Of a stretch of DNA of 6,116 bases, positions 1 through 5,600 are shown one piece after another. The notes beneath the pieces were generated by a model, which worked only from the letters and a program-made list of their open reading frames with translations, made no database searches and was not told the origin of the DNA. The DNA comes from UBA10133 sp964528565 (GTDB taxonomy: Bacteria; Patescibacteriota; Microgenomatia; UBA1400; MFAQ01). The stretch spans positions 1 to 6,116 of the forward strand of contig CAZGSP010000009.1 in the NCBI GenBank assembly GCA_964528565.1, in the 5' to 3' direction. The position numbers and the translations under genes were made by a program. Positions within the stretch are counted from its first letter, which is position 1. Every line of letters begins with the position of its first letter.

Positions 1-645
1 TGCCGGGACCGGAGGCTTGGTTTGCTCTGCCGCCAGTACCGGCTTGGCCTCGACTCTCCCCGAAGCTATATTGGTGACCGAGACCTGAGGCGTGCCGAAC
101 ATCTGGACCACGATCGTGGTTTCGACGCCGTTGATATAGCCATCCATCACGGCCACGCCTATATCCTTGTAGCGACCATCCAGGAGGTTTTGGCGGTGAG
201 TGGGAGAGGCCATCCAGGCCTTGACGATGTCGGTTGGATTACCGAAGTCCCGGGCAAGGTTTTCACCCGCATGCTGGTATTTGTAACCGGAACTCGTGAT
301 AAAAGACCATGGCTCGGTGCCCGTGGGCGAAACGTGAGCCCAGTAACCCTTAGCGAACATATCCGCGGCTTTGGCCAGGGCGGCCTGGCTTAGTTCCGAG
401 TTTTGGTTGACTATCTCCAAGCCGGCACCGAGACGCTCGCTGTTTGTGAGCTCGATGACCTTGGCGGGATCGATCTGGGAAGCGTAGCCGAGGACGCCGG
501 GCAGAAGCCCAACAGTAATATCGACGATAGAGCGCCCCATGATAAAAAGACCGATCAGAATGACGATGGATCTGGGCCAGAGGATCTTGGCTTTGTGGTT
601 GTTGTGGGGGTGGGGAAAGAATAAAGTGAGGGCAGGATGCGCCAT
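1..645 (-). CDS. CAP-domain (SCP/YkwD-like) membrane-anchored surface protein, 3' end outside window
   Basis: Translating the minus strand from an ATG at 645-643 gives 215 residues with no stop before the window edge, so the C-terminus is missing. Residues 1-25 are basic and His/Pro-rich and probably cytoplasmic. Residues 26-36 start a hydrophobic stretch reaching to about 53 (interrupted by R38 and D42), a likely signal anchor, followed by VLGYAS. Residues 62-185 match the bacterial CAP fold: ELTNSER at the first helix, YWAHVSP with H104, AGENLA with E128, SPTHRQNLL with H150, then a final strand ending VVQMFGTP. These His and Glu are the usual CAP cavity residues. Residues 186-215 form a Pro/Ala-rich linker. 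Bacterial CAP proteins are secreted or surface-bound and mostly of unknown activity; no reaction is claimed here. It follows the MazG-like gene after 39 bases. A weak GGAT lies 7 bases before the ATG. The domain call is firm; the exact start is less so (M36 at 540 is a poorer choice because it cuts the anchor). Confidence 0.9.
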   Translation of the reverse strand, partial: MAHPALTLFFPHPHNNHKAKILWPRSIVILIGLFIMGRSIVDITVGLLPGVLGYASQIDPAKVIELTNSERLGAGLEIVNQNSELSQAALAKAADMFAKGYWAHVSPTGTEPWSFITSSGYKYQHAGENLARDFGNPTDIVKAWMASPTHRQNLLDGRYKDIGVAVMDGYINGVETTIVVQMFGTPQVSVTNIASGRVEAKPVLAAEQTKPPVPA

Positions 646-655
646 AACTTAATCC

Positions 656-684
656 ATTATGTCACACACTTTTTGAGATTTAAA
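656..684 (-). promoter_or_regulatory. possible sigma70-type promoter with extended -10 ahead of the CAP gene
   Basis: On the minus strand the spacer holds TTTAAA (684-679), 17 bases, then CATAAT (661-656). The -10 has five of six consensus bases and is preceded by TG plus one base, the extended -10 form. The -35 matches TTGACA at four of six. A start about seven bases downstream would leave a leader of only about four bases before the ATG at 645, which would make the CAP mRNA nearly leaderless and would leave the weak GGAT out of the transcript. AT-rich spacers give such matches by chance, so this is tentative. Confidence 0.3.
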
Positions 685-987
685 CTAGGCGTCTTTGATA
701 CGAGTCATAACTCCATCAATTCTTTGGTAAACCCTGTCTTTGTTTCTTTTCATCTTCCTAAGAATCTCGGATTCCAAATCGATTTTCAACATTTCCGACA
801 AGGCAAGAAGATATATCGCAACATCGGCCAATTCCTCACCAACGTCTTGTTTCTTATAATAAGCTCGACATGCCTCAGATAGTTCTTCGTGAGTGAGACA
901 AAATTCCTTGAATATATCGGTCGTGTTAAAACCTTTTTCAAGTTTGTTTTGCCAAATGTCTTTCTGAGCTTGAAGAAGATCGATCAT
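685..987 (-). CDS. MazG-like nucleoside triphosphate pyrophosphohydrolase
   Basis: This 100-residue all-helical protein resembles the single-domain MazG-like/dCTPase-type NTP pyrophosphohydrolases, which split (d)NTPs into NMP and pyrophosphate in the cytoplasm using Mg2+. The metal-binding signature is visible: EELSE at residues 34-38 and EELAD at 51-55 (the ExxE ... ExxD pattern), followed by VAIYLLALSEMLKIDL and a basic KMKRNKDRVY segment (78-87) that matches the family's conserved Lys/Asn/Arg helix. Length is normal for the one-domain type; full-length MazG is over twice as long. It starts with ATG 13 bases after the sortase stop, with no Shine-Dalgarno match in that gap, and ends in TAG. 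It is the only plainly cytoplasmic protein in a run of surface genes, so its place may reflect co-transcription rather than shared function. Substrate (dCTP, dUTP, damaged NTPs) cannot be told from sequence. Confidence 0.85.
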   Translation of the reverse strand: MIDLLQAQKDIWQNKLEKGFNTTDIFKEFCLTHEELSEACRAYYKKQDVGEELADVAIYLLALSEMLKIDLESEILRKMKRNKDRVYQRIDGVMTRIKDA

Positions 988-1000
988 GTTGTCAATAAAA

Positions 1001-1594
1001 TTAATATTCCGGTTGAGTTAATTGTCGGGTGGCTTGAATGATCAAGCGCTTGAGTGAAGTACCCGGCGGCCAACAGGTCATAAGGGTCAGCGTTTCTTCT
1101 TTTGTCGGCTCCAAAGTAAGATACTCAATATTGTCGGCGTTCACGACACCTTTTGCGATAACCGAGTATTCGTATTCTTTGTCTTCGTAAAATAGCTTGA
1201 TGCTATCGTCTTTTTCGAGCTTGGTGAGAAGATAAAAAATCGAATTATATTTGGTGGCATTGAGAAAATCGACCGAGGAGTGAGAAAAGATAAATATATT
1301 TCCCGGTTGGCCCGGCAAAGCGGAGCCTTTGGCGTGAGCCACTCCCCCGGTCAGGGCCAACTGATACTCGGCGGAATTAAAAGGGTCGACATTCTTGATT
1401 ACTTTGGCATTGGCTTGGATCCTGGGGATCATGATGCCAAAATCGGTATCGACGGGGAGAACTTGTTTTATCTCCTGAGGGCTGTCGTATTTGTTCGTCC
1501 GGAAATTAATTTCCTGCCGGATGATGGGGATGAACGTTCCGCCAAAAATAACGAAGGCAAAAATAATTAAACCGATACCGAGAAGATATTTCAT
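1001..1594 (-). CDS. sortase family transpeptidase (cysteine)
   Basis: A 197-residue membrane-anchored sortase. Residues 4-24 are a hydrophobic N-terminal anchor with a short cytoplasmic end (MKYLL), the usual type II orientation. The catalytic triad is visible: H105 in IFIFSHSS, C174 in TLMTC (170-174), and R183 in TSLKRLII. The block GGVAHAKGSALPGQPGN (83-99) before the His is typical of the class D/E-like sortase fold. Sortases cut LPxTG-type signals between Thr and Gly and join the substrate to a cell-surface amine. The adhesin two genes upstream carries LPATG, so it is the obvious substrate. The start ATG at 1594 lies 10 bases after the TAA of the Ig/FN3-like gene; the gap has only a poor, very close AGAG. 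The class cannot be fixed by eye. That it is a sortase is near certain; whether it anchors to wall or polymerises subunits is open. Confidence 0.95.
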   Translation of the reverse strand: MKYLLGIGLIIFAFVIFGGTFIPIIRQEINFRTNKYDSPQEIKQVLPVDTDFGIMIPRIQANAKVIKNVDPFNSAEYQLALTGGVAHAKGSALPGQPGNIFIFSHSSVDFLNATKYNSIFYLLTKLEKDDSIKLFYEDKEYEYSVIAKGVVNADNIEYLTLEPTKEETLTLMTCWPPGTSLKRLIIQATRQLTQPEY

Positions 1595-1604
1595 CTACTC
1601 TATC

Positions 1605-2567
1605 TTACTTTGATTTTTTCTTTTTGAGAAAGCGGGAGAGAAAAAATATAGCAAATAGACCGGCGAGCGCCAGGAGCCATTTATTAAGTTCTTTCTTGTT
1701 GTCGGTTTCGGTTCCCAGAACGGAAGGAGTGACGGTAATATCCGTGACCGGGAGCTCCGAACCGGTTTCATCCGTGCCGGCCCCGGTGACGTCGATGATC
1801 TGGGTCGAGGCCCCACTAAGAGCGATGGCTCCGGTGCCCGACTGCCCTGTAGTACCGGTCGTGGTGGTCGTGACCGTGGTAGTTGTGGTGAAGCTGTCTC
1901 CGATGGTGCCGGAGGCGTTGTCGGAGCTATCTACGGCCCTAATGACGTAGTAATAGTCTTTGCCACAAACCGGGACACTATTGGTGATGGAGCCTTCCTG
2001 GTCCGGGCCGATATTTTGCTGGGTTAGAACGGAGCCACTGCCGACGGAGATATTGAAGTTGTCCGATCTGAAAAGCTGGACTTTGACAGTTTTGCCATCA
2101 TTGGCCGTCTTGAACTTGATCTTGTAGTCACAACTATTGAGACGCTCTTTGGAGTAGGAAACGGGAGTACTCGGGCCTGAGGTGTTGAAGTCATAATTAA
2201 CAATGACGCTTGTTAGCTGTTCGAATGACGGTTCGGTAACCGAGGCGGTGGTTTTGAAAGAGTAAACTCCATCCGAATTCAAAATACTATTATTGACTGA
2301 ACAAGAATATACGTTTCCACCCGGAATCAAAATTTGATCCGTATCAAACTGAACAAAATCGCTGTCAGACGGACTCTTCTTGTAACATTTAACGGTAATG
2401 TTTCTGGTCGCGTTCGGCCTGTCCAAGGATGTTCCGGTCAAATTGAAGTTATTAATTCTTGATGGTGATTTTGGCTGATCAATTGTTAGTGAAAAACTGG
2501 CTGCGGAAACAACGTTTGGAAAAATACAGACCGCTAGAGCAGAGAGTAAGAATAGTTTTAGTTTCAT
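1605..2567 (-). CDS. secreted Ig/FN3-like protein with C-terminal membrane anchor, no LPxTG
   Basis: I recognise no named family. The chosen start (ATG at 2567-2565) gives 320 residues beginning with a clean signal peptide, MKLKLFLLSALAVCIFPN, probably cut after VSA at residue 22. An upstream in-frame ATG at 2633 would add 22 charged residues and bury the signal, so it is rejected. Residues 23-130 form a beta-rich domain with Cys 61 and 89; residues 140-225 form a second, FN3-like domain with Cys 146 and 201 (ending YYYVIRAVDSSDNASG). A Thr-rich linker (226-240) and a low-complexity Gly/Ser/Thr region follow, then PSVLGTE (281-287), a hydrophobic helix at 297-314 and a KKKKSK tail. This is the layout of a wall-sorting signal, but there is no LPxTG. 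It overlaps the adhesin stop by 4 bases and precedes the sortase, suggesting co-translation with the adhesin and a partner role on the surface. Function unknown. Confidence 0.85.
   Translation of the reverse strand: MKLKLFLLSALAVCIFPNVVSAASFSLTIDQPKSPSRINNFNLTGTSLDRPNATRNITVKCYKKSPSDSDFVQFDTDQILIPGGNVYSCSVNNSILNSDGVYSFKTTASVTEPSFEQLTSVIVNYDFNTSGPSTPVSYSKERLNSCDYKIKFKTANDGKTVKVQLFRSDNFNISVGSGSVLTQQNIGPDQEGSITNSVPVCGKDYYYVIRAVDSSDNASGTIGDSFTTTTTVTTTTTGTTGQSGTGAIALSGASTQIIDVTGAGTDETGSELPVTDITVTPSVLGTETDNKKELNKWLLALAGLFAIFFLSRFLKKKKSK
1848..1889 (-). repeat. Thr-rich low-complexity linker coding sequence
   Basis: Codes for TTTTTVTTTTTGTT, 12 threonines in 14 residues, between the FN3-like domain and the C-terminal anchor region. 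Thr codons are mixed (ACC, ACA, ACT, ACG), so the run is kept at the protein level and is not a simple DNA microsatellite. Such stretches act as extended, often glycosylated, stalks in surface proteins; glycosylation here is inference. Confidence 0.8.
2564..2567 (-). promoter_or_regulatory. ATGA stop-start overlap (translational coupling)
   Basis: The minus-strand ATGA holds the start codon of the Ig/FN3-like gene (2567-2565) and the TGA stop of the adhesin (2566-2564). The roughly 20 bases before the ATG contain no Shine-Dalgarno match, so initiation probably depends on ribosomes ending the adhesin. This ties the output of the two surface proteins together. Confidence 0.8.
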
Positions 2568-2659
2568 TTTGCTTTGGATGAACTTACTAATTTGAGACCG
2601 AAGTAGAGAGAAAGTACGGCGATCAAGAGCCACATTTCATTGGCGCCGGTGGCCGGGAG
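2564..2659 (-). other. LPXTG-type cell-surface sorting signal of the adhesin
   Basis: The last 31 residues of the adhesin read LPATG, then ANEM, a hydrophobic helix (WLLIAVLSLYFGLKLV) and a short basic tail SSSKAK. This is the standard order of a sortase signal: motif, membrane helix, positive end. The LPATG codons are at 2659-2645. Just before it lies GQVLGASTD. The expected cut is between T and G of LPATG, with transfer by the sortase at 1001-1594. Confidence 0.93.
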
Positions 2660-5600
2660 ATCGGTAGAAGCACCAAGTACCTGGCCTTCGACTTTTTTCT
2701 CCACATTGTAGTCTCCGGAATCGGTCTGATCTTTAACGATGTTCACCGATGTTCCCACGTAATTAATGTCGATGTAACCTTCGGTTTGGGCTAAAGCAAG
2801 GACTTCTTCGTCGGCCAAGGAAGTTCCCATGGCAAAGGCAAGATCCTTATAGGTACCAGGACGTTTGTCGGCCGAAATATCAGCAGTGTATAGAAGTTCG
2901 ATTTCGTCACCAACCTTGACGTCACCAATATTCCATATTCCCGGAGAATTATATGTGGGCTCGGAAATTGGAATGATTAGACCGTTGATCTTTACCTGAT
3001 AAGAACCGATTCGATAAACAATATCTTTGGGTAGGAGATCGGTCACGACAAGATCATTGATGTCTGAATTGATTACTCTAAGGAATATTCTGTAGACAAC
3101 TGATTCTCCCGGAGTTTTGTCGGTAACAGCGTTATTGGATTTGCTAATCTGAAGCTCAGGATTCGTATAGTTTCCGATGTAGCAGACGATTTCGTCTCCC
3201 GCGCCTACTCTCAAATCAAGACTATTTTCACTACTTTCGGCTTCCTCATTCGGACAATAAATCCTTGATTGGAACCATCCATCTTTGATCGTCTCGGAGA
3301 GATTGTAGGATCCCGGCATTATGTTTTCAAAAGTGGTGGAGCCGTCGGTTCCGGTAGTTTGAGCAGACGTGGTGCCTTCGACCTGACCTAATTTGATTTC
3401 CCAACCGGAAAGTAATTTTTCGGAGCCTTCGTCTCCTCCGTCAAAATATCCATCTTGATTATCATCTTGGAATTTGTAGACGGTAAGTCTCGCCAGTTCC
3501 ACATTGCCAAAGTTGTATTCCGGTCCATACGTTGCGTTTCGAGTAAACTCAAAATCATTTGAATTTCCGTAAGGTAGAGACATCATGTGGCAGGAGGCGG
3601 GGAAGGTTTGAGACCAGCCCGTTTGGGGAACTTCGCAAACTTTGTAGCGACCCGGGAATAAATGTTCGAACCAATACCAACCGTAGTGGGCTTCTCCATC
3701 ATCGGTGACCATTGTTTTTATCGGAGTAGTGTTGAACCCTCTGAGTTCAGCGTTCCAATCGTAGAGATTAATGGTCCAGCCGGGAAGCAGGTTTTCATCA
3801 TCCAATTCACCATTCATATTGTTGTCGCTCCATTTATACCCATGAATCGTACCATTCGGGGTGTTGTAGAAAGTGCAAGTGGTTGTTTCTCCATTACTCA
3901 CAGTGACACCTTCCATACCATCTATTTGGTCAAATGTTCCGTTTCCGGTTCCACAAGTCGCTGAAAAAAGGTCATAACCGGATTGTGTCGTTTCGATTAT
4001 CGAATACTGACCTGTTTTAAGATTTGAATAGGTTGCGGATCCGAGAGTGCTGGTATATTGAGCAGCAGCATCGGTTGTGTCCGTACCCGTGCCGCCGACA
4101 TCGAATTGCCAGTTTCCTCCGGCCGATTGATCTCCCGGGGTAGAAAGATCGCCATCAATGTCGATCACTTTATTTACAACGATAGTACCGGTGTCTCTCG
4201 TGTTGGTGATAGTGCAGATGATATCCTCGTCCTCATCTAAAGTGACTGTGCCACCCAATACCGCCGGGCATTTGGCATCTCCAGTGATCGAGGTGAAGCT
4301 ATACCCCGGGGGGCCATCTTCATCAAGAGAATATGGTTTGTTTGCGTCGACAAGCAATTTCTGACCTGAAGAGACAGGATTACCGCCGATATAGAGTGAG
4401 AAATCAGATATAGCGGCAGAGCCACCAAGAACAACTTTATTTAGAGTAATTGATGGCGAGACATCGTCGTTGATGATGGTGCATGTAATATCATCACCCT
4501 CGTCCAAGGTTGCAGTGCCACCCAATACCGCCGGGCATTTGGCATCACCGGTTATCGAGTCGAAGGCATATCCATCCAATTGAGTTTCACTGATCGTATA
4601 TGGAGTGTTGGCTAGGTAAGTATTCTTTGATCCGGAAAGTACGGAGGTTCCACCAACTGTAAGTTGGAAATCATCCGGCAGGGCGTTGCCGCCGTTATCA
4701 TTGGTAGGATCTTTAACCAACGTAAGTTTCGGAGCAATATCGTCGTTTGTGATGGTACACGTTTTAGTTTCGCCGAATGAAATCGTTCCTCGGCAGTCTG
4801 TACTGAGAGACTTTTCGTATCCGGGGAAGTAGTCTTCATCGACAGAATATGAACCGGCATCGAGAGTGATGGTGGTACCGGTTTCTTCACCGGGGAATGA
4901 AGGATCACTTACGTTCGTACCGGTCACATTCATGGTGAAGTTGCCCGCGACTGCATTTCCGCCGTTGTCATCAACAACATGTTTGATCACGGTCAAAGTG
5001 GCGGAGTCTTGTTTGTTGGTTATATAAACATCGTGTGTACCACCACTGGTAACAGTGACGGATCCACCCCCCGAAGTACTAACCCAGGAATATCCTGAAG
5101 GCGGGGTTCCTTCGGAAATGGTATAAGTGTCGGGAAACAGATTGTCATAGGTGGCAGTGGTGTTTTCGGAAATAGTTTTTGAGTTGGTGCCGTCTAAGTA
5201 TGCAGTGAAAGCAGTGTTGTCGGCCGGGTCAGAGATTCCATCGGTCCCCAAGACGTTCTTGTGAACTACGATCTTGGCCTTTTGGAAGTTACCGAAATTA
5301 TTATTTACAGAAGTTTGACCGGCGTTTAAAACAATTTCGTGGCAATATCCGTTATTGTTGAATGTACCTGAGCTTGGATATGTTTGAGCCCAATTAGCTT
5401 GAATATCTTCACAAACGAAGTAAGTGCCGGGAAGTAAATTTCCAAAGTTGTATTTTCCAAGAACTAAGTTACCGGCGCCAGTGATCTTGGTAGCTTTTTG
5501 ACTAAGGGAACTATCGTATAGGCGAATATTCCAACCGTCGAGGTAAATATCATCGGTTTCCTTAATACCGTTGCCGTTAATATCATTGAATTTATAACCA

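Larger units (their letters stand above)
4199..5278 (-). repeat. four tandem CnaB/SpaA-like domain repeats in the adhesin
   Basis: Four copies in a row (residues 280-368, 372-459, 463-551, 555-639), each about 84-89 residues. Each opens with a strand ending in Lys (IVVHK, LTVIK, LTLVK, ITLNK), has a central Tyr or Ser strand ending in Glu (YTISE, YSVDE, YTISE, YSLDE) followed by a GY turn, and closes with a strand ending in Asn (VYITN, CTITN, CTIIN, CTITN). The second and third also share NDNGGNA or DDNGGNA near the start. The copies differ widely in sequence except for the last two. Confidence 0.85.

Noticed and set aside
22..624. Two plus-strand open frames (22-393 and 403-624) as genes
   Set aside because: The opposite strand of the same bases codes for a clear CAP domain with its conserved His and Glu residues; the plus-strand products resemble nothing and are shadows.
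2564..2566. Alternative genetic code with TGA as glycine (seen in some CPR lineages)
   Set aside because: TGA ends the adhesin directly after a proper sorting-signal tail and overlaps the next start. Read-through would hit TAA two codons later, so this is not decisive, but nothing supports recoding.
2526..2567. Lipoprotein lipobox at Cys14 of the Ig/FN3-like protein
   Set aside because: The residue before Cys is Val (LAVC) rather than Gly, Ala or Ser, and the hydrophobic core continues past it to a VSA signal peptidase I site.
2568..2633. Longer start (ATG at 2633) for the Ig/FN3-like protein
   Set aside because: It adds a charged 22-residue prefix in front of a good signal peptide and overlaps the adhesin by 70 bases; the ATGA overlap start is far more natural.
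3439..3487. Pilin-type YPK motif in the adhesin (LTVYKF)
   Set aside because: The Lys fits the conserved first-strand Lys of the CnaB-like domain, no Pro is present, and no other pilin motif is seen; pilus polymerisation cannot be claimed.
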